A stretch of 7,463 nt of DNA, from NCBI GenBank assembly GCA_946480715.1, contig CAMLKK010000085.1, positions 1 through 7,463 on the forward strand. The letters are read 5' to 3'. The DNA is from an uncultured Bacteriovorax sp. (GTDB lineage: Bacteria; Bdellovibrionota; Bacteriovoracia; Bacteriovoracales; Bacteriovoracaceae). Shown here piece after piece: positions 1 through 6,979 of this stretch (position 1 is the first letter of the stretch; each line of letters starts with the position of its first letter). Made by a program: the position numbers and the translations under genes. The notes beneath the pieces are model-generated. The model saw only the letters and a program-made list of their open reading frames with translations. It did not search any database and was not told the DNA's origin.

Positions 1-1562
1 AGTGAAACTTCGGGAATATCGAGACCTTCTCGCAAGAGGTTGATACCAACGAGAACATCAAATTCACCCAGACGAAGGTCGCGGATAATTTCCATACGTT
101 CAAGTGTATCGATATCCGAGTGGAGATAGCGAACACGCACTCCTGAACTCGTAAAATATTTCGTTAATTCCTCAGCGAGTTTTTTAGTAAGCGTTGTCAC
201 GAGCACACGTTGATTTTTTGCAACTGTCTTTCTTACTTCTTTGAGAAGATCATCAACTTGTGTTTCCGCTGATCTCACTTCAATAAGTGGATCAAGAAGT
301 CCTGTGGGACGAATAATTTGTTCTACATACTCTCCGCCCGTTTTTTCTAATTCATATTCTGCAGGAGTAGCAGATACGTACATCACTAAATCCTGACGAG
401 CTTCAAATTCATTAAACTTTAAAGGACGGTTATCAAGTGCTGATGGCAAACGAAATCCATAATTCACGAGATTTTCTTTTCTGGCACGGTCACCACGATA
501 CATCCCGCCTACTTGAGAGATGGAGATGTGAGACTCATCGATGATCATCAGAAAATCTTTATCAAAATAATCGATGAGTGTGGGAGGTGGATCACCAGGC
601 ATTGCCCCCGTTAAGTGTCGTGAATAATTTTCGATTCCTGAACAGTAACCTAACTCTTCCATCATTTCTAAATCAAACAACGTTCGCTGCTCAATTCGTT
701 GACGCTCTAAAAGTTTTTCCTGTGCTTGCAATTCTTGAATGCGATCACGTAATTCAATTTTAATATTTTGAATGGCGGATTTGAGGCGTCCTTCACTTAC
801 AACATAATGGGACTTTGGAAAGATGACTGCATATTGAAGGGATTGAATGACTTTTCCTCTTAGCGGATCAACCATAGCAATGCTTTCTACTTCATCTCCA
901 AAAAATTCTATACGAACAACATTGCTTTCTTCGTGAGATGGAAAGACTTCGACAATATCACCGCGAACTCTGAAACAGCCGCGCGAGAAATCGATATCAT
1001 TACGTTCATATTGAATGGCAACGAGTGTACGAAGAAATTCATCGCGGTCGAGAACTTCACCAACAGAGATCGTGGCCTTCATCGCAGAATATTCTTCTTT
1101 CGAACCGATACCATAAATGCAGGAAACAGAAGCGACAACGATAACATCATCACGTTCAATTAAACTGCGGGTTGCCGAGTGACGAAGTTTTTCAATCTCT
1201 TCGTTAACTGCGGAATCTTTCTCAATATAAGTATCAGTTCCCGCGACATAAGCTTCCGGTTGATAGTAATCGTAGTAAGAAACAAAATATTCAACAGCGT
1301 TGTGCGGGAAGAATTCTTTGAATTCTGCGTATAACTGAGCAGCGAGTGTTTTGTTATGGGCAAGCACAAGGGTCTTTTTACCAAGGGCCTCTATCACGTT
1401 GGCCATCGTAAAAGTTTTTCCTGATCCCGTTACACCCAAAAGTGTTTGTTTGGTTTTTCCTTCTTTAAATCCTGCCACAAGTTCCTTAATGGCCTTGGGT
1501 TGATCTCCACCAGGTGGAAAAGGAGTTTCGAGCTTAAATATTGATTTTTTTTCTTTCTTCAT
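1..1562 (-). CDS. uvrB: UvrABC excinuclease subunit B (UvrB), C-terminus cut by window edge
   Basis: UvrB is the damage-verifying helicase-like subunit of cytoplasmic nucleotide excision repair: it is loaded by UvrA, then recruits UvrC for incision. The 520 visible codons show the ATP-binding loop GVTGSGKT (residues 43-50), the beta-hairpin region with [20 protein letters not shown] (97-115) that clamps damaged DNA, the DEAD-type box DESH (342-345), the SATP motif (397-400) and motif [16 protein letters not shown] (506-520). The family is usually about 660-680 residues, so about 150 residues are missing past the left edge, including motif VI and the C-terminal UVR domain that contacts UvrC. 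The start at 1562 gives the expected N-terminus ([17 protein letters not shown]); an in-frame stop lies 12 codons upstream. No clear Shine-Dalgarno precedes it. Transcription diverges from lysA across 27 bp. Identification is essentially certain. Confidence 0.98.
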   Translation of the reverse strand, partial: MKKEKKSIFKLETPFPPGGDQPKAIKELVAGFKEGKTKQTLLGVTGSGKTFTMANVIEALGKKTLVLAHNKTLAAQLYAEFKEFFPHNAVEYFVSYYDYYQPEAYVAGTDTYIEKDSAVNEEIEKLRHSATRSLIERDDVIVVASVSCIYGIGSKEEYSAMKATISVGEVLDRDEFLRTLVAIQYERNDIDFSRGCFRVRGDIVEVFPSHEESNVVRIEFFGDEVESIAMVDPLRGKVIQSLQYAVIFPKSHYVVSEGRLKSAIQNIKIELRDRIQELQAQEKLLERQRIEQRTLFDLEMMEELGYCSGIENYSRHLTGAMPGDPPPTLIDYFDKDFLMIIDESHISISQVGGMYRGDRARKENLVNYGFRLPSALDNRPLKFNEFEARQDLVMYVSATPAEYELEKTGGEYVEQIIRPTGLLDPLIEVRSAETQVDDLLKEVRKTVAKNQRVLVTTLTKKLAEELTKYFTSSGVRVRYLHSDIDTLERMEIIRDLRLGEFDVLVGINLLREGLDIPEVS

Positions 1563-1576
1563 GAGTGTTTTGACTT

Positions 1577-1621
1577 CTATAATGTTCTTATGAAATTACA
1601 AAGCAAAACAGCAAATGGCAA
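1577..1621. promoter_or_regulatory. Compact divergent promoter region of uvrB and lysA
   Basis: Only 27 bp separate the two start codons. On the plus strand a perfect TATAAT lies at 1578-1583 without a good -35 at the usual distance; its predicted transcription start is about 1590, the first base of the lysA ATG. On the minus strand, TTGCCA (1616-1621) and TGTAAT (1595-1600), 15 bp apart, could serve uvrB from inside the lysA reading frame. A second minus-strand -10 candidate, TTATAG (1577-1582), overlaps the plus-strand TATAAT. The hexamers are seen; promoter activity is inferred. No recognisable SOS box is visible in the gap. Confidence 0.4.
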
Positions 1622-2837
1622 CATGCTACCAAGTCCCCTTCAATACAAGAACAATCAACTTTTCTTTGATGGAGTGAAACTTCAAACGCTGGCCGCAAAA
1701 AGACCGACTCCTTTTTACTTATACAGCAAGAAAACGCTCAAGCATTATTTTCAACATTTTTCTAATAGTGCTAAACGCTACGAGATTCCCTCACCTCTTG
1801 TTTGTTATGCTTTGAAGGCCAACTCTAATACTGAAGTATTAAAGCAGTTAAAGGCGATGGGAAGTGGTGCTGACGTTGTATCTGGCGGGGAATTAAAAAA
1901 AGCACTAAAAGCAGGCATTGATCCTCAGAAGATTGTATTCTCCGGCGTCGCTAAAACTGAAAAAGAAATTACTCTCGCTCTCAGAAGCGGCAAAAAAGGA
2001 ATTTACTCATTCAACGTTGAGTCGATTGAGGAACTCGCTTTGATTAATGAAGTTGCTCGTCGAGAAAAAAGACAAGCGCGCGTGGCCTTTAGATTAAATC
2101 CAAAAGTGGCCGCTAAAACTCATAAACATATTTCCACTGGAAATAAGACGCACAAATTTGGACTTTTAAAAGAAGATATAATCGAAGCATTAACGGTACA
2201 GGAGTTTTGGACCAACACGACTCTCGTTGGTCTCTCGATTCACATTGGAAGCCAGCTTACAGAAATGAAAGCAACGGTTCAGGCCATTAAAGAACTCTCT
2301 AAACTCGCGCTAGAAATCAAAATTCCTTTGGAGTTTCTCGATGTCGGCGGCGGTTTGGGAATAGATTATACAAAAGAAGAGAAACTCAAATTGGCTTCAA
2401 TTGACCATTACATGGAAACAGTTTCTGAAGCATTAAATGAGTTTTACTATTCGCAGACTGATCACTGTCCGCGCATCGTTTTTGAACCTGGACGAATCCT
2501 CGTTGGAAAAATGGGTGTACTCGTCTCACGCGTTGTACGTACAAAACTTTCAGACAGAAATCATTTTACGATCATCGATGCTGGAATGAACGATCTGATC
2601 CGCCCTGCTCTTTACGAAGCTTATCATGAAGTCCTTCCTGCAGTGATGGACAAAGATTTAATCACGACAGATATTGTTGGACCAATTTGTGAAACTTCAG
2701 ATTGTTTTGGAACAAAAAGAAAACTTCCAAAACTCTCGAGCGGTGATCTCGTCGTTATCGACAACGCTGGAGCTTATGGACACACCATGGCCTCAAACTA
2801 CAACGAAAGAGAAATTGCTAAAGAATATCTTGTTTAG
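1590..2837 (+). CDS. lysA: Diaminopimelate decarboxylase (LysA)
   Basis: This PLP enzyme decarboxylates meso-diaminopimelate to L-lysine, the last step of the diaminopimelate pathway, in the cytoplasm. It has the fold-type III alanine-racemase-like barrel followed by a C-terminal beta domain. Visible are the Schiff-base lysine K76 in YALKAN, HIGSQ (218-222), the glycine-rich phosphate loop GGGLGI (253-258), EPGR (299-302), [17 protein letters not shown] (330-346), CETSD (367-371, with the catalytic cysteine from the neighbouring subunit) and [12 protein letters not shown] (394-405). At 415 residues it is near the family's 415-440, but it ends about 15 residues after the YN motif, where homologues usually run on through an extra strand (roughly GDxxxLIRxRE). 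The start is uncertain: ATG 1590 would be nearly leaderless given TATAAT at 1578-1583, and ATG 1623 is the alternative. Neither has a Shine-Dalgarno. The stop overlaps that of the convergent gene by 4 bp. The closely related biosynthetic arginine/carboxynorspermidine decarboxylases are less likely given the motif spacing. Confidence 0.95.
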   Translation: MKLQSKTANGNMLPSPLQYKNNQLFFDGVKLQTLAAKRPTPFYLYSKKTLKHYFQHFSNSAKRYEIPSPLVCYALKANSNTEVLKQLKAMGSGADVVSGGELKKALKAGIDPQKIVFSGVAKTEKEITLALRSGKKGIYSFNVESIEELALINEVARREKRQARVAFRLNPKVAAKTHKHISTGNKTHKFGLLKEDIIEALTVQEFWTNTTLVGLSIHIGSQLTEMKATVQAIKELSKLALEIKIPLEFLDVGGGLGIDYTKEEKLKLASIDHYMETVSEALNEFYYSQTDHCPRIVFEPGRILVGKMGVLVSRVVRTKLSDRNHFTIIDAGMNDLIRPALYEAYHEVLPAVMDKDLITTDIVGPICETSDCFGTKRKLPKLSSGDLVVIDNAGAYGHTMASNYNEREIAKEYLV

Positions 2838-3637
2838 AGCTTACATTTAGCGACGTGGGGATTGATCATCTCTGGCGTCGCCTCAAATAGAAATCCAATA
2901 TACTCACGTCCTGCAATCTTAGGCACAGTCCAGTTGTAACTTGGATATTTTTTCATATATTCATTCTTCTTGGCCGATGGAAGTTTTTCCCATTCTTTGA
3001 TCGACCATTTTTCAAATTCAGGACAAGCAACATGATAAGCGTGAATGCGCTCATGATTTAGTGTCAGCATCATATCTTGCATGACACTTTCTAAAGTTGC
3101 ATTCTCTTGCTGAAGTGATGCATAGGGATTGAGTCCAATGAGTGCGACTTTATTTTTTAAAGTATCAGCAAGATTCACAACGCTCACTTCACTTTCTTTT
3201 AAGACACGCGCTTCACACTGTTTTCCGGACGCATTTGTTTTAAGCCATGTTTGATACTTATCTAAATCCTCATTGAGAATCGAAAAGCCTGAAGCGTTTG
3301 AGGCCATGTCGTCAGGAGAAAAAGTCGTTGGACTAATCCAGTTTCTATAAACGAAATAACAGTATGCAATCGCGGGAAGATAATTGGGATCATTAAAGGC
3401 GAGAAATTCTACCTTTCCATCAATAGGACTCTCTTTTGCTTTGAGATCAGTCGGTTTCACGGGAGCAATATCATTTGTACCTGTTTTCGAAAAAAGTTTT
3501 GCTTGAACTTCATCACAGATAGAAAGCTTTTCTTTCTTAAACTGAAAAGTTGCTTTGCAGAGACTATGAAAATCAGATTTTGGTTCACTAGCAAAAAGTG
3601 GACTTGTGAGAAGAAGAGTCATTAAAAATATTTTCAT
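2834..3637 (-). CDS. Secreted HExxH (putative zinc metallopeptidase-like) protein, unrecognised family
   Basis: I do not recognise the family. The 267-residue product starts with a short Sec signal (MKIF, then a hydrophobic stretch to about residue 16; likely cleavage after LFA or FAS), so it is probably periplasmic or exported. The mature part has six cysteines (27, 41, 93, 141, 205, 265), an even number that suits disulphides in an oxidising compartment. LTLNHERIHAYH (191-202) contains HERIH, matching the HExxH zinc-binding and catalytic signature, inside a predicted helix. E244 or E252 in the conserved-looking C-terminal stretch REYIGFLFEATPE could supply a third, gluzincin-like ligand. 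This is inference; HExxH alone occurs by chance. It is the last gene of the cysS run, 8 bp after the nitroreductase; its Shine-Dalgarno AGGA (3644-3647) overlaps that gene's TAG stop, so translation is probably coupled. Its stop overlaps lysA's stop on the other strand, and no terminator is visible. Confidence 0.85.
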   Translation of the reverse strand: MKIFLMTLLLTSPLFASEPKSDFHSLCKATFQFKKEKLSICDEVQAKLFSKTGTNDIAPVKPTDLKAKESPIDGKVEFLAFNDPNYLPAIAYCYFVYRNWISPTTFSPDDMASNASGFSILNEDLDKYQTWLKTNASGKQCEARVLKESEVSVVNLADTLKNKVALIGLNPYASLQQENATLESVMQDMMLTLNHERIHAYHVACPEFEKWSIKEWEKLPSAKKNEYMKKYPSYNWTVPKIAGREYIGFLFEATPEMINPHVAKCKL

Positions 3638-3643
3638 AAATTT

Positions 3644-3648
3644 TCCTA
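3644..3648 (-). promoter_or_regulatory. Ribosome-binding site for the HExxH gene, embedded in the upstream stop codon
   Basis: On the minus strand UAGGA comprises the TAG stop of the nitroreductase gene (3648-3646) plus GA, and sits 6 nt before the ATG at 3637. A ribosome terminating on the nitroreductase message would therefore lie over the next initiation site, which favours coupled translation and supports the ATG at 3637 as the true start. Confidence 0.7.
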
Positions 3649-4440
3649 AATTGTTTTGATGAATCGAGAGCGTTCAAAACGAATACGAGGTCCATAGATC
3701 CCTCCATCCGCTCTTTTTCCTGCACTAATGATCATGACGATCATAGCTTTTCTTGGAAGGCCCATGGCCTTTTTCACGCGACATGAATCAAAACCTTCCA
3801 TCGGGCAAGTATCATATCCGTGTGAGCGAAAAGCGAGCATAAGGTTTTCACAGGCAAGTGCTGTTGTTTTAATGGCCCACGTGTTGAGTTCTGATGTTGA
3901 TATGGGTTCGCGAGGAACAACTTTGAAAAGACCAACAACCGTATTAAAGAGCCATTTAAATGGAGTGAGAACTGAAAAAGGTCCCATCGTATAAACAAAG
4001 GGAGCTAGCTTTGAATAATAGAGAATCGCTGATCTCGGTGGCTTCACTGGCATCTTATATAATTCTTCGAGCATGAGTTTGCAGTGTTCACGCCAATTAT
4101 CTGCACGTGCCACACAAACAATCATTTCTGCGGCTGTTGCGGCAGCAGGTTGAGAAAAAGATGCATAGACGACTTCATCCCAAACTTTTTTATCTTTAAT
4201 GCGATAAAACTCCCACGCTTGCAGATTGGAGGAGTTTGGTGCGAGTAAGGCCAGATCCAGACAATCATTAACAACTTCATCGGGAATTTTTTCTGCTGTG
4301 TATTTGCGAACTGAACGTCTCGCCTCAACACATTTTCTAAATTCTCCAGGATTGGCATAATCGATACCGGCCTTTTGAAATTCTGCATTTCCGGGAAAAT
4401 CGCCGTTCATTTCAGTGAAGACATTTTTTTGTTCGCTCAT
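3646..4440 (-). CDS. FMN-dependent nitroreductase-family oxidoreductase
   Basis: This belongs to the nitroreductase/NfsB-like FMN flavoproteins, which use NAD(P)H to reduce nitro groups, quinones or related electron-poor substrates in the cytoplasm; the physiological substrate cannot be told from sequence. The N-terminal FMN-phosphate signature RRSVRKY (41-47) and the helix signature APNSSNLQAWEFY (67-79) are clear. So is the C-terminal core GYDTCPMEGFD (208-218) followed by LGLP-like MGLPRKAMIVMIISAGKR (226-243). At 264 residues it exceeds the usual 180-220 because of a hydrophobic insertion at about 125-185 (LYKMPVKPP... FKWLFNTVVGLFKVV) between the flavin-binding halves, plausibly a lid or dimer extension that shapes the pocket. 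The start ATG overlaps the GNAT stop as ATGA (4437-4440). It has only an A-rich leader and no good Shine-Dalgarno, so coupling to the upstream gene is likely. Confidence 0.93.
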   Translation of the reverse strand: MSEQKNVFTEMNGDFPGNAEFQKAGIDYANPGEFRKCVEARRSVRKYTAEKIPDEVVNDCLDLALLAPNSSNLQAWEFYRIKDKKVWDEVVYASFSQPAAATAAEMIVCVARADNWREHCKLMLEELYKMPVKPPRSAILYYSKLAPFVYTMGPFSVLTPFKWLFNTVVGLFKVVPREPISTSELNTWAIKTTALACENLMLAFRSHGYDTCPMEGFDSCRVKKAMGLPRKAMIVMIISAGKRADGGIYGPRIRFERSRFIKTI

Positions 4441-4907
4441 AATTTTTTTTCGAGATTGAGATTAGTAATTTCGTAGCCCATTTTTTCATAGAGGTTGCGG
4501 GCCACAAGATTATGTCCGAAGACATGAAGACCAATGTGGGACAGTCCTCTTTTTTTAACTTCAAGTTCGAGCAATTTCAAAGCGCGTTCACCATATTTTT
4601 TTCCACGCTCACTAACGTCTACGACGATATCGTAAATGAAGGCCTTGCGATTATCTTCTGCGCCTCTGATGCCAAACCAGAGGATACCAACATTTCGGCC
4701 AGTATCTTTCATGGAAAAAAGAAATTGATCTTTAGAGTTTAAACCTTCAGGGAGCAAACGTGACATATCATCATCAGCTTTTTTCTGAGCTTCGCTCAAA
4801 GAAAGTCCACTTCGATGAAGCTCATCACGATAATTATTTTTACTTTGAACATGCCATTCAACAAATTCACTTTCCGTCATTGGAGTGAGCTGAAATGAAT
4901 CGTTCAC
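4437..4907 (-). CDS. GNAT-family N-acetyltransferase, GTG start
   Basis: GNAT enzymes transfer an acetyl group from acetyl-CoA to an amine; the acceptor here is unknown. Motif A is seen in the strand IYDIVVD (91-97) followed by the pyrophosphate-binding loop R-G-K-K-Y-G (101-106) and the helix ERALKLLELEVKKRG. Motif B follows as LHVFGHNLVARNLYEKMGYE (127-146), with N133, Y140 and the G-Y pair in the places usual for CoA binding and the general acid. At 156 residues it has normal single-domain length. The start is GTG 4907-4905, directly after the cysS TAG stop with no spacer and 10 nt downstream of GGAG at 4918-4921. The next in-frame ATG (4880-4878) lacks a ribosome-binding site and would trim nine residues. 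The stop overlaps the nitroreductase ATG. The 20-90 region carries no substrate signature that I know. Confidence 0.92.
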   Translation of the reverse strand: MNDSFQLTPMTESEFVEWHVQSKNNYRDELHRSGLSLSEAQKKADDDMSRLLPEGLNSKDQFLFSMKDTGRNVGILWFGIRGAEDNRKAFIYDIVVDVSERGKKYGERALKLLELEVKKRGLSHIGLHVFGHNLVARNLYEKMGYEITNLNLEKKL

Positions 4908-6350
4908 CTATTTATAACTCCAAGTGATTGTCCCATCCGGATTGTCTTTCACAACAACACCAAGCTCATTGAGGCGATTTCTGATTTCATCTGAGCGTCC
5001 CCAGTTTTTAGCGGCACGAGCGACAGAGCGTTCAGCAACGAGTGCTTCGATTTCTGCATCATCGCCACCTGTGTTTCCAGCTAAGTGTTTGCGGGCCGTA
5101 TTGAGTTGTTTTAAAATTTCAGCAGGATTGTCATGAACTAAACCAGTTGATTCTTTAATCAGATTAAAAACTTTTTGAACTTCACTTAAATATTCTTTAC
5201 AAGCTCCATCCTTCATCAGACGGTTTGTATCTTTGATAATACCGAAAAATGTTCCCATGGCAGCAGGCACATTGAAATCATTCGCAAGCTCTTCTTTTAT
5301 ATGCGTGAATGCTTTTTGAACTTTTTTAATTTCTTCGTTGTCTACAATGTCACTATAAACAGGATGCTCAAGTGAAAGTGCACACTCATGAATACGCTCA
5401 ATTTCTCCGATTGCTTTAGAGATCGCATCTTCTGTCCAATCAAGCTTTGAACGGTAATGAACTGACAAAAGAATGTGACGTAAAATCGCGCCAGAGAATT
5501 TTTCTGTAAATTGTCTGATGGTAACAACATTCCCGAGAGACTTCGACATTTTTTCAGAGCCAAAATTTAGGAATTCGTTGTGGCACCAGTTATTACAGAA
5601 AGGGCATGAGTTTGCCGCTTCTGATTGAGCAATTTCGTTTTCATGATGTGGGAACATTAAATCAACACCACCATGGTGCATGTCGATCGTTTCACCTAAG
5701 TGTTTTTTTGCCATGGCGGAACATTCAATATGCCATCCCGGTCGGCCCTTCCCCCACGGAGAATCCCAACTCCAACCCTCTTCAGGTTTTGCTGGTTTCC
5801 ATAGAACGAAATCCGATGGATGTTTTTTCTGACCATCGACCTCAACGCGAATTCCGTGTTGAAGTGAATCGAGTTGAACCTTTGATAGTTTTCCGTATCC
5901 TTCAAATTTCGGAACGTGATAATAAACTTCACCATTCACTTCGTAGGCGTAACCATTTTTGATCAAGTCTTCGATCATTTGAATAATTTCTGGCATTGTC
6001 TCAGAAACTGTTGGCGTAACGGCCGCCGGAAGCATGCCCAAGCAATCCATGTCCTGTAGACACTCGCGGATAAATTCATCAGCATGAACTTTTGGGTGAA
6101 TGCCGCGATTTTTTGCTGCTTCTAAAATTTTATCATCAACATCAGTGAAGTTACGAACGAACTTAACCTTGTAACCAAGAGTTCTTAAAGTACGGTGAAA
6201 AAGATCGGCAACAACAAGCGCGCGTGCATTCCCTACGTGCAGAAAATTATATGTCGTGGGGCCGCAACTGTATAAACGAACACAATTTGGATCAACTGGT
6301 TTAAGAACTTCTTTTTGACGGGTGAGATTGTTAAAAAGTTTGATTTCCAT
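4908..6350 (-). CDS. cysS: Cysteinyl-tRNA synthetase
   Basis: This class I aminoacyl-tRNA synthetase activates cysteine with ATP and charges tRNA-Cys in the cytoplasm. The Rossmann signature appears as HVGN (38-41), a common HIGN-type variant of HIGH. The KMSKS loop is intact at 267-271. The four active-site zinc ligands are all present by alignment to the E. coli enzyme: C29, C210 (in WHIEC), H235 and E239 (in PHHENE). The C-terminal part (about 310-420) is the helical DALR domain, ending in the tail with NWGRSDEIRNRLNELGV and WSYK typical of the family. At 480 residues it has usual length (about 460-490). ATG 6350 is preceded by a weak AAGG about 9 nt upstream. It heads a four-gene minus-strand run. 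A 39-bp inverted repeat lies 3 bp before the start codon, and a strong terminator lies just beyond it. Confidence 0.98.
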   Translation of the reverse strand: MEIKLFNNLTRQKEVLKPVDPNCVRLYSCGPTTYNFLHVGNARALVVADLFHRTLRTLGYKVKFVRNFTDVDDKILEAAKNRGIHPKVHADEFIRECLQDMDCLGMLPAAVTPTVSETMPEIIQMIEDLIKNGYAYEVNGEVYYHVPKFEGYGKLSKVQLDSLQHGIRVEVDGQKKHPSDFVLWKPAKPEEGWSWDSPWGKGRPGWHIECSAMAKKHLGETIDMHHGGVDLMFPHHENEIAQSEAANSCPFCNNWCHNEFLNFGSEKMSKSLGNVVTIRQFTEKFSGAILRHILLSVHYRSKLDWTEDAISKAIGEIERIHECALSLEHPVYSDIVDNEEIKKVQKAFTHIKEELANDFNVPAAMGTFFGIIKDTNRLMKDGACKEYLSEVQKVFNLIKESTGLVHDNPAEILKQLNTARKHLAGNTGGDDAEIEALVAERSVARAAKNWGRSDEIRNRLNELGVVVKDNPDGTITWSYK

Positions 6351-6353
6351 TTC

Positions 6354-6392
6354 GTTAGACCTTGAGCTTGATTGCTAAGCTCATAGTCTAAC
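6354..6392 (-). promoter_or_regulatory. Two-tier inverted repeat immediately upstream of cysS
   Basis: On the plus strand the arms GTTAGAC (6354-6360) and GTCTAAC (6386-6392) are perfectly complementary. Inside them TGAGCTT (6363-6369) pairs with AAGCTCA (6377-6383), leaving a symmetric 2x2 internal bulge and a 7-nt loop. In cysS mRNA this would be a 14-bp hairpin ending 3 nt before AUG, with the weak AAGG ribosome-binding site lying in the bulge and outer stem. No U-run follows, so it is not an intrinsic terminator. It could be a translational control hairpin or a protein-binding operator. The pairing is seen; the role is inferred. Confidence 0.6.
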
Positions 6393-6394
6393 AT

Positions 6395-6421
6395 AAAAAA
6401 GGGCCCTCTAGGGCCCTTTTT
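6395..6421. terminator. Symmetric rho-independent terminator after the carD-type gene
   Basis: AAAAAGGGCCC (6396-6406) and GGGCCCTTTTT (6411-6421) form a perfect 11-bp inverted repeat around TCTA, with a six-base T tract on the minus strand (6395-6400). It begins directly after the TAG stop (6424-6422) of the carD-type gene, whose transcript it should end. The flanking A and T tracts make it functional in principle on both strands, although no plus-strand gene is visible that would need it. Confidence 0.93.
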
Positions 6422-6895
6422 CTATTGGAAGTAAGAATTGATTTTTTCGTTAACGGTGTTTTTATCCAGATTCTTTGTCAGTGAGAATTCCTGAGCAAGA
6501 AGCTCACGGCACTGATCAAGCATCTTTTTTTCTCCGAAGCTTAAGCTCTTTTTCTCTTTAAGAAGAAACAGTTGGCGTAACACTTCAGCAATCTCAACAA
6601 CTGAACCTGTTTTGATTTTCGCAGAGTATTCTCTGTAGCGACGGTTCCACGTAGAGTTATCCACTTTAACATTATGATCTGTCAGAAGATTGAATACAGT
6701 TTGTACTTCTTCTTCACCAACTAACCCTCGAATTCCAGTTTCAGAATCCGTAGGAACCATAACAGTCATACCATTCGCTAGAATTTTAATGATGTAAAAA
6801 GTTTTGTTTTCAGAACCCATGGTCCGTTCTTCAATGTCACATATCTGGCCGACACCATGTCCGGGGCAGACTGCATATTCACCAATTGAAAACAT
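6422..6895 (-). CDS. CarD/CdnL-family RNA polymerase-binding transcriptional regulator
   Basis: CarD/CdnL proteins bind the RNA polymerase beta subunit with a Tudor-like N-terminal domain (shared with TRCF/Mfd) and stabilise open promoter complexes through a helical C-terminal domain, often at rRNA and growth-related promoters. Residues 2-70 fit the N-domain: FSIGEYAVCPGHGVG (2-16), then IIKILANGMTVMVP and the GIRGLVGEEEV segment (54-64). W83 in WNRRYREY (83-90) matches the conserved tryptophan that wedges into the minor groove at the upstream edge of the bubble. SLSFGEKKMLDQCRELLAQE (117-136) matches the C-domain helices. The length of 157 fits the stand-alone family (about 155-165), not full Mfd. 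The start is well supported by GGAGG 5 nt upstream. It is probably monocistronic, given the terminator directly after the stop. The name cdnL or carD would be reasonable, but paralogues exist in some lineages, so I leave the symbol open. Confidence 0.95.
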   Translation of the reverse strand: MFSIGEYAVCPGHGVGQICDIEERTMGSENKTFYIIKILANGMTVMVPTDSETGIRGLVGEEEVQTVFNLLTDHNVKVDNSTWNRRYREYSAKIKTGSVVEIAEVLRQLFLLKEKKSLSFGEKKMLDQCRELLAQEFSLTKNLDKNTVNEKINSYFQ

Positions 6896-6900
6896 TTAGA

Positions 6901-6905
6901 CCTCC
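6901..6905 (-). promoter_or_regulatory. Strong ribosome-binding site of the carD-type gene
   Basis: GGAGG on the minus strand lies 5 nt before the ATG at 6895-6893. It is the best Shine-Dalgarno in the window, fitting an abundant protein, and it fixes the start codon. Confidence 0.85.
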
Positions 6906-6923
6906 ACTTAGAAACTTCTTTAC

Positions 6924-6952
6924 ACTATAACGCAGGGAAGCGTTCGGACCAA
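6924..6952 (-). promoter_or_regulatory. Probable sigma70-type promoter of the carD-type gene
   Basis: Minus-strand TTGGTC (6952-6947) and TATAGT (6929-6924) are separated by exactly 17 bp. The -10 matches the consensus at five of six bases and the -35 at its TTG core. The predicted transcription start near 6917 leaves a 22-nt leader holding the GGAGG ribosome-binding site. Inference from consensus only. Confidence 0.55.
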
Positions 6953-6958
6953 TAACCC

Positions 6959-6973
6959 CTGTAATTTATACAG
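6959..6973. promoter_or_regulatory. 15-bp palindrome CTGTA-N5-TACAG upstream of the carD -35
   Basis: CTGTAATTTATACAG has perfect 5-bp arms around ATTTA and ends 6 bp upstream of the predicted -35 of the carD-type gene, a position suited to an activator or repressor dimer. It resembles the CTGT-N8-ACAG SOS box of gammaproteobacteria but has seven bases between the tetramers, not eight. Regulator unknown. Confidence 0.45.
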
Positions 6974-6979
6974 ATCGCC

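Noticed and set aside
933..1384. Reading frames of 74-76 codons on either strand within uvrB
   Set aside because: They overlap conserved UvrB motifs in other frames, lack credible initiation sites and resemble no protein.
2838..2900. Frameshift that removed the usual LysA C-terminal tail
   Set aside because: None of the other plus-strand frames after the stop encodes anything like the expected LIRxRE tail, and the region is fully explained by the convergent gene.
3728..4388. Reading frames of 74-88 codons inside or opposite the nitroreductase gene
   Set aside because: The nitroreductase frame carries all family motifs; the others are shadows without ribosome-binding sites.
5606..5962. 118-codon plus-strand reading frame opposite cysS
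   Set aside because: It lies wholly antisense to conserved cysS sequence, has low-complexity shadow-like composition and no domain; it is a by-product of cysS codon use.
6351..6394. T-box or other amino-acid-sensing leader for cysS
   Set aside because: The 45-nt space is far too short for a T-box, there is no T-box core sequence, and the hairpin lacks a following U-run for attenuation.
6959..6973. LexA/SOS box upstream of the carD-type gene
   Set aside because: The CTGT and ACAG half-sites are present but separated by 7 bp, not 8, and the adjacent gene is not a typical SOS member. Kept only as an unnamed palindrome.
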